A stretch of DNA of 64,000 nt from RPQJ01 sp963706755. Its GTDB lineage: Bacteria > Pseudomonadota > Gammaproteobacteria > Steroidobacterales > Steroidobacteraceae. Made by a program: the position numbers and the translations under genes. Of the stretch, positions 17,722-26,234 are shown piece by piece. The first letter of the stretch is position 1. Every line of letters starts with the position of its first letter. The notes under the pieces were generated by a model that had not been told where the DNA came from, did no database searches, and saw only the letters and a program-made list of their open reading frames with translations. Location: the NCBI GenBank assembly GCA_963706755.1, contig CAVPNH010000010.1, forward strand, positions 1-64,000, in the 5' to 3' direction.

Positions 17722-18225
17722 ATGGACTGGAAACGCTGGTTCCGGCACCTGTTCGCGACCCGCGCCGCGCTGCGTCGCGCATTTCCGCCCGGGACGCTCA
17801 CGTCGATCGAGACGGCCATCGCTGAATCCGAGCGGCATCACTCCGGCGAGATCCGGGTCGCGATCGAGGCCGGCCTCGACCCCCACCACGTGCGCCGCGG
17901 CCACAGCCCGCGCGAGCGCGCGCTGGAGGTCTTCGCACATCTCGCCGTCTGGGACACGGATGCCAACAACGGCGTGCTGGTCTACGTGCTGCTCGCGGAT
18001 CGCGACGTCGAGATCGTCGCCGACCGCGGCTACAACGGTCGCGTGTCCGCCGAGGAGTGGGGCTCGGTCTGCAAAGCCATGGAGTCGAGTTTCCGCGCCG
18101 GCCGGTTCGAGCAGGGCACGCTCGAGGGCATTGCTCGCGTCAGCGATCTCGTGGCGGTACATTTCCCGGCCGGTCCGGGCGCGCGCAATCCCGACGAATT
18201 GCCGAACCGGCCCGCACTGCTCTGA
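17722..18225 (+). CDS. TPM domain protein, soluble form
   Basis: The 167-residue protein has a TPM domain without signal peptide or membrane helix: I-A-E-S-E-R-H-H-S-G-E-I-R-V-A-I-E near the N-terminus and I-V-A-D-R-G-Y-N-G-R-V downstream. It starts 2 bases after the stop of the first TPM gene, so the pair must be co-translated. The LemA + membrane TPM + cytosolic TPM trio is a recurring bacterial arrangement; its role is unknown. Confidence 0.87.
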   Translation: MDWKRWFRHLFATRAALRRAFPPGTLTSIETAIAESERHHSGEIRVAIEAGLDPHHVRRGHSPRERALEVFAHLAVWDTDANNGVLVYVLLADRDVEIVADRGYNGRVSAEEWGSVCKAMESSFRAGRFEQGTLEGIARVSDLVAVHFPAGPGARNPDELPNRPALL

Positions 18226-18239
18226 GGAGGATGGAATCG

Positions 18240-19391
18240 GTGACGCACACCACGCCCGCACATCGCACCGCGGCGATCCCGCGTGCAACGGCAATCATGA
18301 CCTTGCTCGCGCTCGGCGGGTGCAGCCTGTTCCAGCCGCAGAAGCCGCCGCCGCCACCGCCACCGCCACCGAAGCCGGCGATCCAGGCGCCGCTCGCCAC
18401 GCACCTCTTCACCTACGAGCCGGGCGTCACGACCGTGCTCGGCGAGCTGCAGGTGACGCATTCGCGACGCGAGGACACGCTGGCGGACATCGCCCGCCGC
18501 TTCGACGTCGGCTACGACGAGCTGCACCGGGCGAATCCCGGCGTGGATCCCTGGCTGCCGGGCGATGGCACGACCATCGTCGTGCCGACGCTGTTCGTGA
18601 TGCCGGACGGACCCAGGGAGGGCATCCTGATAAACGTCGCGTCCATGCGGCTCTTCTATTTCCCGAAGGCCGCCAAGGGCGCTCCGCGCACCGTGGTCAC
18701 CTACCCGATCGGCATCGGCAAGATCGGCTGGGCCACTCCGGTGGGGACGACCAAGGTCGTTTCGAAGCGCGAGGGTCCCGTGTGGACGCCTCCCGCATCG
18801 GTGCGCAAGGAGCACGCCGCCAACGGGGATCCGTTGCCGGCGCGAGTGCCGCCCGGTCCCGACAATCCGCTCGGCGCCTACGCGATGAATCTCGGCTGGC
18901 CGAGCTACCTGATCCACGGCACGAACAAGCCGCCCGGCGTCGGCATGCGCGCGAGCCACGGCTGCATCCGGCTCTATCCCGAGGACATCGAGTCGCTGTT
19001 CGGCGAGGTGGCGGTCGGCACGAAGGTGACGGTGGTCAACCAGCCGCTGCTGGCCGCCTGGCAGGGCGGCAACCTCTACGTGCAGTCGTTCCCGGTACCG
19101 GTCGAGGGCGAGGACGACAGCAAGGCGCCGGCCCCGGTCCCGTACGACGACAAGGTGGCGGCCCGGCTGCAGCAGCTGGCCGGTGAGCACGGCGCAGCCG
19201 TCAACACGTCGCTCGCGCAGCTGGTCGTGACGCAGGCGCGCGGAATCACCGTTCCCGTTTCGCGCCCGGGACTGACGCTCGAGGCCTACCTCGGCGCCGC
19301 GCGCCGCGTGGAGAACGTCGTGCCCAAAGGGTCGAACTGGGACGGCGTGGACGAGCCCGCCCCCGCCGCAGGCAAGGGGTCGCCTCAATAG
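18240..19391 (+). CDS. L,D-transpeptidase lipoprotein (ErfK/YbiS/YcfS type)
   Basis: The protein (383 residues from GTG 18240) has a lipobox L-G-G-C, a run of nine prolines, a LysM-like segment (E-D-T-L-A-D-I-A-R-R-F-D-V-G-Y-D-E-L-H-R-A-N-P-G) and a YkuD catalytic domain with S-H-G-C-I-R-L, nucleophile Cys at about residue 242. It should cross-link peptidoglycan or attach a lipoprotein to it in the periplasm. GAGGAGG at 18224-18230 sits directly against an ATG at 18231 but 9 bases from the GTG at 18240, which favours GTG. The sheath gene follows after 72 bases. Confidence 0.92.
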   Translation: MTHTTPAHRTAAIPRATAIMTLLALGGCSLFQPQKPPPPPPPPPKPAIQAPLATHLFTYEPGVTTVLGELQVTHSRREDTLADIARRFDVGYDELHRANPGVDPWLPGDGTTIVVPTLFVMPDGPREGILINVASMRLFYFPKAAKGAPRTVVTYPIGIGKIGWATPVGTTKVVSKREGPVWTPPASVRKEHAANGDPLPARVPPGPDNPLGAYAMNLGWPSYLIHGTNKPPGVGMRASHGCIRLYPEDIESLFGEVAVGTKVTVVNQPLLAAWQGGNLYVQSFPVPVEGEDDSKAPAPVPYDDKVAARLQQLAGEHGAAVNTSLAQLVVTQARGITVPVSRPGLTLEAYLGAARRVENVVPKGSNWDGVDEPAPAAGKGSPQ

Positions 19392-19463
19392 GTGGGGTTG
19401 CACGGCGGCCACGCACACTAGCGCTTGTGCTAACGTACGCCGAGCGCGAGCGGGGACAGCGGT

Positions 19464-21296
19464 TTGCCAGATTCGAACCAGAACGGCATCGTCGTGGCGG
19501 AGGCGCCGGGCGCCGACCACGCCATCGCAAGACTGGCGGCGTCGGTCTGCGGCTTCGTCGGACGCACGCTGCGCGGACCGGTGAATCGTCCGGTCTCTGT
19601 CCACAGCTTCGCGGAGTTCCAGCAGGTATTCGGCGGGCTGTGGCAGCCGAGCCCCGTGACGTATGCCGTCGAGCAGTTCTTCGAGAACGGCGGCCGCCAC
19701 GCGGTGGTCGTGCGCGTCTGCAACGGCGGCAGCCCGGCGACGATCACGCTGCCCTGCGGCCGCGAGTCGCTCACGCTCGAGGCACGCAGCCCGGGCTCGC
19801 GCGAGGCGCTGCGGGCTTCCGTGGACTACGACAACGTCAGCGCGAACGAGGACGACCGCTTCAACCTCGTCGTGCAGCGCGTGCGTTCGGCAGGCTCCGA
19901 GCACATCGAGGACCAGGAGATCTTCCGCAGGCTCTCGATCGTCCCGGGCACGACGCGTTTCGTCACGACCGCCCTGCAGGAGTCGACGCTGGTGCGCGTG
20001 CGCGGCGAGGTCCCGCAGCTGCGCCCCGACCGGACCTACCGTGCCGGCACGCGCCATCCCATCGGGTACGTGGATTCGAATCCCGACGGTGACGACGGCC
20101 AGCCGTTGACCGACTACGACCTGATCGGCTCCGCGGCGCGCGGCACCGGCATCTTCGCGCTCCACGCGAGCGACGACATCCACTTTCTCTGCATCCCGCC
20201 GCCCACGCGCGACCGCGACCTGGGTCCCGGCGTGCTCGTCGCCGCGGCGGCGCATTGCCGCGAGTTGCGAGCCTTGCTGATCGTCGATCCTCCGGCCGCG
20301 TGGACGAGCTGCGACGAGGCGATCGTGGGCCTGCGCGAGCTTGGCTTCCGCTCCGACCATGCGCTCATGTGCTTTCCACGCATCGTTGCCAACGACCGGC
20401 TGCGCGGGCGCCACGAATCCTTTGCGAACTGCGGCGCGGTGGCGGGCGTACTCGCGCGACTCGACGAGCATCGCTCGCCCTGGCAGGCAGGCCCCGACGA
20501 GGAACTGCTGCTGCGTCCGGGAACCCCCGCGGCGCAGGAACTCACCGAGCCCGAGCGGGCGCGGCTCATCGCGCACGGGATCAACCCGCTGCAGTCACTG
20601 CGTTCGGCGAACCCGGACGCGCCGGTGCTGCGCACGCTCGCGGGCGGCTCCGCAGGCAGCGTGGACGGCTCGTACCTGACGCGGCGCCGCCGGGCGCTGC
20701 TCATCATGAACAGCATCGAGCGCGGCACGCGCTGGGCGGTCTTCGAGACCGGCGACCGCAATACCTGGCACAAGATCACGCGCCAGGTGCGGGACTTTCT
20801 CGCGCCGCTGGCCGCCGCGGGCCTGTTCGGTCCCCTGGACGGCGAGGATGCCTGCTACGTGGTCTGCGACGAGCGGGTCAATGCCGGGCCGGACATCGCG
20901 GCCGGGCGAGTCAGTTTCCTGGTCGGGCTGCGCTCGTCGCGGCCTGGCGAGTACTTCTCGTTCCTGGTCACGCACTCGCCCGACGGCTGCCGCGTGCGGC
21001 CCGCGCGCTCGACCATGCTTCCGGCCGGGACACGCATGACCGTGAAGGGCGTGCCCGGGGAATCGCGGGGCGAGGCGGCGCGCCGGCCGCGCACCCTCGC
21101 GCAGGAACTCTTTGGCTATTACCGCGAGCCGCGGCCGTCGGCGCAGGCCGCCGCGCAGTCGCCTGCGACGTCCGCCGACTCGCCGTCAGCGCTTGCCGCC
21201 GCGCCACCGCCCGAAGCCGCCGCCGCCGGGCGTCGCGATCTCGATGCGGTCGCCCGCTTCTACCGCGACTTCAGCGGTGGCGGCGAGCGCTTCTGA
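19464..21296 (+). CDS. Orphan contractile tail sheath-like protein
   Basis: The protein (610 residues, TTG start at 19464) resembles phage/contractile injection tail sheath subunits. The N-terminal part keeps G-I-V-V-A-E and F-V-G-R-T-L-R-G-P-V-N-R-P-V with F-x-x-F-G-G; the C-terminal sheath domain has S-I-E-R-G-T-R-W-A-V-F-E, a helical R-Q-V-R-D-F-L segment, D-E-R-V-N and P-G-E-Y-F-S-F. A final Ala/Pro-rich extension of about 85 residues is not typical. No tube, baseplate, spike, ClpV or phage gene is in view. The start is uncertain, and the last 111 bases overlap the convergent hydantoinase gene. The role is unknown. Confidence 0.78.
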   Translation: MPDSNQNGIVVAEAPGADHAIARLAASVCGFVGRTLRGPVNRPVSVHSFAEFQQVFGGLWQPSPVTYAVEQFFENGGRHAVVVRVCNGGSPATITLPCGRESLTLEARSPGSREALRASVDYDNVSANEDDRFNLVVQRVRSAGSEHIEDQEIFRRLSIVPGTTRFVTTALQESTLVRVRGEVPQLRPDRTYRAGTRHPIGYVDSNPDGDDGQPLTDYDLIGSAARGTGIFALHASDDIHFLCIPPPTRDRDLGPGVLVAAAAHCRELRALLIVDPPAAWTSCDEAIVGLRELGFRSDHALMCFPRIVANDRLRGRHESFANCGAVAGVLARLDEHRSPWQAGPDEELLLRPGTPAAQELTEPERARLIAHGINPLQSLRSANPDAPVLRTLAGGSAGSVDGSYLTRRRRALLIMNSIERGTRWAVFETGDRNTWHKITRQVRDFLAPLAAAGLFGPLDGEDACYVVCDERVNAGPDIAAGRVSFLVGLRSSRPGEYFSFLVTHSPDGCRVRPARSTMLPAGTRMTVKGVPGESRGEAARRPRTLAQELFGYYREPRPSAQAAAQSPATSADSPSALAAAPPPEAAAAGRRDLDAVARFYRDFSGGGERF

Positions 21297-24200
21297 CCGG
21301 CCGTCGCGCCGCACGAGCCGGTTCTCGCCGGGCATCGCAGGCTCGCCGCCCTCGAGCCCGAACGGCGCAATGCGGCGGTGATTCGAGAGAATCGCGGCCG
21401 TCATCGCCTCGCGGAATTCAACGCAGCGCACGAGTCCGTCGCCGCCGCGGAATGCCCCGTCGCCGCCCGACCCGCGGCGGATCGAGAACTCACGCAGCAG
21501 CACCGGGAAGCGGGCCTCGAGCACCTCGGGATCGGTGAGCCGCGAGTTGGTCATGTGCGTCTGCACGCCGCTCGCGCCGTCGAAGCCGTCGCCGGCCCCG
21601 GAGCCGCCGGCAATGGTCTCGTAGTACTGGTAGCGCTCGTTGCCGAACGTGAAGTTGTTCATCGTGCCCTGGGCCGCGGCCTGCAGCCCGAGCGCGCCGT
21701 AGAGCGCATCCACGATGCACTGCGAGGTCTCGACGTTGCCCGCGACGACCGCGTGCGGGAACGACGGGTCGAGCATGGAGCCCGGCGGCACGACGATGCG
21801 GATCGGGCGCAGGCAGCCCGCGTTCAACGGGATCGGTTCGTCGATCAGCGTGCGGAACACGTACAGCACGGCGGCCACCGTCACCGCCCGCGGCGCGTTG
21901 AAGTTGTCGTCGCCCTGGTCTGATGTTCCCGAGAAATCCACGCTGACCGCGCCCGCCGCATGGTCCACGGTGACTGCGACCTCGACCCCCTGCCCGTTGT
22001 CCATTTCGCAGCTGTAGCGGCCGTCGCGCAGGCGGCGCACCGCGCGGCGCATGCAGGCTTCAGCGTTGTCCTGCACGTGCCGCATGTAGGCGAGCAGCGT
22101 CGCGAGCCCGTGCTCCCGCGCGGCCCGCTCCAGCTCCCGGATGCCCCGCGCATTGGCGGCGAGCTGCGCGCGCAGGTCGGCGAGGTTCTGGTCGGGATTG
22201 CGCGCGGGCCAGTCGCCGGCCGCGAGCCCGCGCCTGAAGCCTGCTTCATCGAGTCGCCCTTCGCGCAGGATCCGTACCGGCTCGAAGAGTGCTCCTTCCT
22301 CGCCGATGCGGCGGCTCCCCGGCGGCATGGAGCCGGGCGTGATTCCGCCGACGTCCGCGTGGTGCGCCCGCGACGCGGTGAAGAAGTGGATGAGCTGGCC
22401 CGGGCCGTCGAAGACCGGCGTGACGACCGTGATGTCCGGCAGGTGCGTGCCGCCGTGGTAGGGCGAGTTGACCATGAACGAGTCACCAGGGCGCATGTCG
22501 CGCCCGTGACGCTCGATCACCGCAGAAACGCTCGCGCCCATCGAGCCCAGGTGCACCGGCATGTGCGGCGCGTTGGCGACGAGGTTCGCGTCGCCGTCGA
22601 AGATGGCGCAGGAGAAGTCGAGCCGTTCCTTGATGTTGACCGAGCTGGCGGTCTGCCGCAGCACCACGCCCATCTGCTCCGCGACGTGCATGTAGAGCCC
22701 ATTGAAGACTTCGAGGCGCATCGGGTCCGCGCGCGATGAGTCGGCGGACGGTCCGCCGGACGCGACCCGTTCGCGCGCGAGGAGCAGGCGGCCGTCGTCG
22801 CGCGCGCGGGCCGTCCAGCCCGGCGCGATCCACACCGTCGCGCCCTGCTCGGCGAGGAGTGCCGGGCCCTGGAGAACTTCGCCGCGCGCAAGGTCCTCGC
22901 GCGTGCGGAGCACGACGGGGCGCCGTGCGCCGTCGATCCACGTCTCGACCGAAAGGGCCGCGGCGCGTGACGTGGCGCCCGTTGCTGGTGAACTGGTCGG
23001 GCTTGCCTCGCAGGCGTCTGCGTTGGCCGGCGATTCGTGTTCGATCGCCTCGGCACAGCAGCCGGACAGCACTACGCGTCCGGATTCGTCCGTGAAGCCG
23101 TACAGCCTGCGATGAGCGGCCTCGAACCCGGCACGCATCGCCGCCGGGGTACCCCACGTGACTTCGATCGCCGAGTCGGACCCCGAGAATCGCAGGCTCG
23201 CGGTTCGCCGCAGTTCGACCGCCTCGTCCGGCAGGCCCTGGCGGCGGAGCTCGCTCCTGGCCGCGTCCTCGAGCCCGGCGAGCACTTCGGCCGCTCGCGC
23301 GGCGCCCGGTCCGTCGCAGGCCTCGTCCACGCTGCGCCGCCTGACGCAGCGGCGGCGCGCGAGCCCGATGCCATGCGCCGAGAGCACGCCCGCCAGCGGG
23401 TCGAGCAGCATCGAGTCGATGCCGAGCGCTTCCGCGACCGCGCAGGCGTGCTGACCGGCTGCGCCGCCGAAGGGCAGCAGCGAGAACTGCGACGGGTCGT
23501 GTCCCTGGCCCAGCGCGAGCTCGCGGATCGCATTGGCCATGCGCGCCACGGCAACCGTGAGAAAGGCCTCGGCGAGCTGCTCCGCGCCAAGTCGCGTGCC
23601 GTCGCGCGCAACCTGCGCGGAAATGGCCGCGAGGCATGCGTGCGATGCGGCGGTGTCCAATGGCTCGTCTCCCGCCGCGCCGAACACCCGCGGGAACCGC
23701 TCCGGCCGGATCCTGCCCAGCACGACGTTGCAGTCGGTCACCGTCGCGGGCCCCCCGCGCCGGTAGCAGGCCGGTCCGGGATCGGCGCCGGCCGAATCGG
23801 GCCCGACCTGCAGGCGCCCGTCGGCGTAGCGCACGATGGAACCGCCGCCGGCCGCAATCGTGTGGACGTCCATCATCGGCGCGTGCAGCCGCACGCCGTC
23901 GATCTCCGTCGTGAGGCGGCGCGGCAGTTCGCCCGCGTAGAGACTCACGTCCGTCGAGGTGCCTCCCATGTCGAACCCGATGAGCCGGCCGAGCGCGGTG
24001 GACTCGGCGATGGCCGCGAGTCCCACGACTCCGCCGGCCGGGCCGGACAGCACGCCGTTGATGCCGCGGAATCCCTCCGGGTCCACGAGCCCGCCATTGC
24101 TCTGCATCATGAGCAGCTGCGGGTGGCCGTGGCTTGCGGCGAGGTCGTGCTGGAAACCCCGCACGTAGCGTGCGAGGACGGGGGACAGGTAGGCGTCGGC

Positions 24201-24836
24201 CACCGCGCTGTCGCCGCGCGCGACGAGGCCGACGAGCGGGGCGACTTCGTGCGACGCGACGACCTCCTCGAAGCCGGCCTGCGCGGCGAGGCGGGCGGCT
24301 CGTCGCTCGTGGTGAGGGTTGCGCAGGCCGTGCAGGAACGCGATCGCGACGGAACGCAGGCCCGCGGTCCGCTCGGCCGACAGCGCGGCGAGCAGGGCGA
24401 CCTCGTCGAGCGGTTCGAGGACGGTGCCATTTGCGTCCACGCGTTCGGCCGCCTCGATCACCCTGGCGTACAGCATGGGCGGCAGCCGTATCGAGCGCGC
24501 GAAGATGTCGGGACGGTTCTGGTAGCCGATGCGCAGCACATCGGCGAGGCCGCGCGTCGTCACCAGCAGCGTAGGTTCTCCCTTGCGCTCGAGCAGCGCG
24601 TTCGTGGCGACCGTGGTGCCGAGTCTTACGGACTCCAGGCGGGCGTCGATGGAGGGATCGCGCGCAAGGACCTCTGCAATGGCGCGCACGGCCGGATCGC
24701 CGGGACGCCGCGGATCCCGGGACAGCACCTTGTGGGTGTGGAGCCGGCCGGCGGGATCCCGCGCGACGACGTCGGTGAAAGTGCCGCCGCGGTCGATCGC
24801 GAACCGCCAGCCTCGCGCCGGGATCGTCTTCGTCAT
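21186..24836 (-). CDS. 5-oxoprolinase/hydantoinase, fused HyuA-HyuB
   Basis: The 1216-residue protein fuses the A subunit (about 1-690; F-A-I-D-R-G-G-T-F-T-D-V-V near the start, an ASKHA-type nucleotide site, and D-M-G-G-T-S-T-D-V-S) to the B subunit (about 705 on; V-N-S-P-Y-H-G-G-T-H-L-P-D, D-N-F-N-A-P, ending T-P-G-G-G-G-F-G). This fused form is that of ATP-dependent 5-oxoprolinase, which opens 5-oxoproline to glutamate. Hydantoin substrates cannot be excluded. M-T-K-T at 24836 is the chosen start. The stop lies inside the sheath gene on the other strand. Confidence 0.92.
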   Translation of the reverse strand: MTKTIPARGWRFAIDRGGTFTDVVARDPAGRLHTHKVLSRDPRRPGDPAVRAIAEVLARDPSIDARLESVRLGTTVATNALLERKGEPTLLVTTRGLADVLRIGYQNRPDIFARSIRLPPMLYARVIEAAERVDANGTVLEPLDEVALLAALSAERTAGLRSVAIAFLHGLRNPHHERRAARLAAQAGFEEVVASHEVAPLVGLVARGDSAVADAYLSPVLARYVRGFQHDLAASHGHPQLLMMQSNGGLVDPEGFRGINGVLSGPAGGVVGLAAIAESTALGRLIGFDMGGTSTDVSLYAGELPRRLTTEIDGVRLHAPMMDVHTIAAGGGSIVRYADGRLQVGPDSAGADPGPACYRRGGPATVTDCNVVLGRIRPERFPRVFGAAGDEPLDTAASHACLAAISAQVARDGTRLGAEQLAEAFLTVAVARMANAIRELALGQGHDPSQFSLLPFGGAAGQHACAVAEALGIDSMLLDPLAGVLSAHGIGLARRRCVRRRSVDEACDGPGAARAAEVLAGLEDAARSELRRQGLPDEAVELRRTASLRFSGSDSAIEVTWGTPAAMRAGFEAAHRRLYGFTDESGRVVLSGCCAEAIEHESPANADACEASPTSSPATGATSRAAALSVETWIDGARRPVVLRTREDLARGEVLQGPALLAEQGATVWIAPGWTARARDDGRLLLARERVASGGPSADSSRADPMRLEVFNGLYMHVAEQMGVVLRQTASSVNIKERLDFSCAIFDGDANLVANAPHMPVHLGSMGASVSAVIERHGRDMRPGDSFMVNSPYHGGTHLPDITVVTPVFDGPGQLIHFFTASRAHHADVGGITPGSMPPGSRRIGEEGALFEPVRILREGRLDEAGFRRGLAAGDWPARNPDQNLADLRAQLAANARGIRELERAAREHGLATLLAYMRHVQDNAEACMRRAVRRLRDGRYSCEMDNGQGVEVAVTVDHAAGAVSVDFSGTSDQGDDNFNAPRAVTVAAVLYVFRTLIDEPIPLNAGCLRPIRIVVPPGSMLDPSFPHAVVAGNVETSQCIVDALYGALGLQAAAQGTMNNFTFGNERYQYYETIAGGSGAGDGFDGASGVQTHMTNSRLTDPEVLEARFPVLLREFSIRRGSGGDGAFRGGDGLVRCVEFREAMTAAILSNHRRIAPFGLEGGEPAMPGENRLVRRDGRSEALAATAEVAVEAGDRIEIATPGGGGFGRWRGGKR

Positions 24837-24920
24837 CGCGGGACTTTCGCACGCGGCCGGCGAACGCGGCAAACGGCCGTGCTTGTGCGCCCGCACCGGG
24901 CGTGGCTAGCATCCGCGGAC

Positions 24921-25274
24921 ATGCAGGACGCGACCCAGGCAATCCTGTCCGTCGTGGAGCAGGTGCCCCGCGGCAAGGTGACGACCTACGGCGCGATCGC
25001 CGAGCGCGCCGGACTGCCGCGGCGTGCGCGTCTCGTGGGCCGCGTGCTCTCTTCGCTGCCGAAGCGCAGCACGGTGCCGTGGCATCGTGTCGTCGCGGCG
25101 GGCGGCAGGATCGCGCTTCCGCAGGGCGCGCCTTCGCGCGACCAGCAGATCCGGCGCCTGCGGCGGGAGGGTGTGGATGCTTCGAGTGGCCGCGTGGACC
25201 TGGGCCGACACGGCTGGCGCAGTCCCGCCGGGGACCTCGATCGCTGGCTGTGGCACGTCGGCGATGAGAACTGA
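24921..25274 (+). CDS. Alkyltransferase-like protein (Atl; MGMT family without Cys)
   Basis: The 117-residue protein is the DNA-binding domain of the O6-alkylguanine-DNA alkyltransferase family: V-P-R-G-K-V-T-T-Y-G-A-I-A, then the active-site region reading P-W-H-R-V-V (residues 53-58), where Trp replaces the reactive Cys of P-C-H-R. Proteins of this kind cannot dealkylate; they bind alkylated guanine and hand it to nucleotide excision repair. It is divergent from the hydantoinase gene. Confidence 0.9.
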   Translation: MQDATQAILSVVEQVPRGKVTTYGAIAERAGLPRRARLVGRVLSSLPKRSTVPWHRVVAAGGRIALPQGAPSRDQQIRRLRREGVDASSGRVDLGRHGWRSPAGDLDRWLWHVGDEN

Positions 25275-25336
25275 TTCCGGAATCGCGGACGAATGCGGCA
25301 TATGATGCCGGCGGGAAAGGTCGCAGGACGAGCCGA

Positions 25337-25849
25337 ATGGCCGAACGTTTCGTAGTCTTCTCGCACGGCAAGGACAGCGAGCCCTGGGGCAGCAAGATTG
25401 CTGCCATGGCCGAGATCGCGCGCGAGGAGGGGTTCCAGGTCGAGTCGGTGGACTATCGCGGCATCGACGATCCCAGGGACCGGGTCACGCGCCTGCTGTC
25501 CTTCTGCAAGGACGTGCGCGGCTCCCTGGTGCTGGTCGGCTCGAGCATGGGTGGTTACGTGTCCGTCGCGGCCTCGTCGCTCCTGCAGGCGCGTGGCATG
25601 TTCCTGCTGGCACCCGCGCTCTACATGCCGGGCTACGAGAAGTTCAGCCCGCGTCCGGCTGCGTGCCCGACGACGATCATCCACGGCTGGCGCGACGACG
25701 TGATCCCGGTGGAGAACAGCTACCGCTTCGCGCGCGAGCAGAAGGCCACGCTGCACGTGGTCGACTCGGATCACGGCCTGCTGGACCAGATCCGGCCGAT
25801 CAACCACTACTTCACGTACTTCCTGTTCTCGATCGAAGAGTTCCTCTGA
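25337..25849 (+). CDS. Small alpha/beta hydrolase
   Basis: The 170-residue protein has an alpha/beta-hydrolase core with the nucleophile elbow G-S-S-M-G-G-Y (Ser at about residue 70), an acid in I-I-H-G-W-R-D-D-V-I-P and a terminal His in D-S-D-H-G-L-L. It resembles the YqiA/YcfP-like esterase group, in which the lid is absent. The substrate is unknown. It lies 62 bases after the atl gene on the same strand and is followed directly by a REP-like palindrome. Confidence 0.85.
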   Translation: MAERFVVFSHGKDSEPWGSKIAAMAEIAREEGFQVESVDYRGIDDPRDRVTRLLSFCKDVRGSLVLVGSSMGGYVSVAASSLLQARGMFLLAPALYMPGYEKFSPRPAACPTTIIHGWRDDVIPVENSYRFAREQKATLHVVDSDHGLLDQIRPINHYFTYFLFSIEEFL

Positions 25850-25850
25850 C

Positions 25851-25894
25851 AGGGGACACTCCCCTATTTTCCGAAAAATAGGGGAATGTCCCCT
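25851..25894. repeat. REP-like inverted repeat, GGGGACATTC family
   Basis: AGGGGACACTCCCCTATTTT at 25851-25870 and AAAATAGGGGAATGTCCCCT at 25875-25894 form an inverted repeat with one mismatch and a 4-base loop; each arm is itself palindromic. It begins 2 bases after the hydrolase stop, so it could also act as a transcriptional or mRNA-stabilising hairpin. Confidence 0.8.
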
Positions 25895-25944
25895 ATTTCC
25901 CCATCGGTTAAGATTGCTCCATGGATGAATCCACGGGGGGCCGC

Positions 25945-26199
25945 ATGCGCGCGCGAGCAAGATCAGCCGTCCTGGGCCTGGCGTTCACGGTCATCGCGGC
26001 CTGCGGAGGCGAGCAGGCACCGCAGGACAAGGCGGAGGCGCAGGCCAAGGGCCGCGACACCGATGCGACGGTGTTCGACGACATGATCCAGACCGAGGAC
26101 CGTGCGCGCGGGGTCGAGGCCACGACGATGGCGGCCAAGGCCGCAACGGACGCTGCGATCGAGCAGCAGACCGGGGGCGAGGAGCCCGAGCAGCAGTAA
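25945..26199 (+). CDS. Small putative lipoprotein
   Basis: The protein (84 residues from ATG 25945) has a basic n-region (M-R-A-R-A-R), a hydrophobic stretch and a lipobox I-A-A-C followed by G-G-E, so it should be lipidated. The rest is hydrophilic, Ala/Glu/Gln-rich and probably helical. An ATG at 25921 is in frame, but 25945 has a G-rich ribosome-binding stretch and a better signal peptide. I do not recognise a family. Confidence 0.6.
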   Translation: MRARARSAVLGLAFTVIAACGGEQAPQDKAEAQAKGRDTDATVFDDMIQTEDRARGVEATTMAAKAATDAAIEQQTGGEEPEQQ

Positions 26200-26234
26200 G
26201 CAGCGTCCGGACCGGTCCCGACGCAGGTAACCCG

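Noticed and set aside
18030..20576. 848-codon open frame antisense to the L,D-transpeptidase and sheath genes
   Set aside because: No recognisable domain, His/Arg/Val-rich shadow composition, while both sense genes have clear motifs.
19464..21296. Prophage at the sheath locus
   Set aside because: No integrase, capsid, terminase, tail tube or lysis gene nearby, and flanking genes are chromosomal.
22483..25274. Very long open frames on both strands within the hydantoinase gene (for example 22483-25407 minus and 23037-25274 plus)
   Set aside because: They are low-complexity, Arg/Ala/Gly-rich shadow frames caused by high GC. The hydantoinase frame on the minus strand has all family motifs; only the last 117 codons of the plus frame are real (atl).
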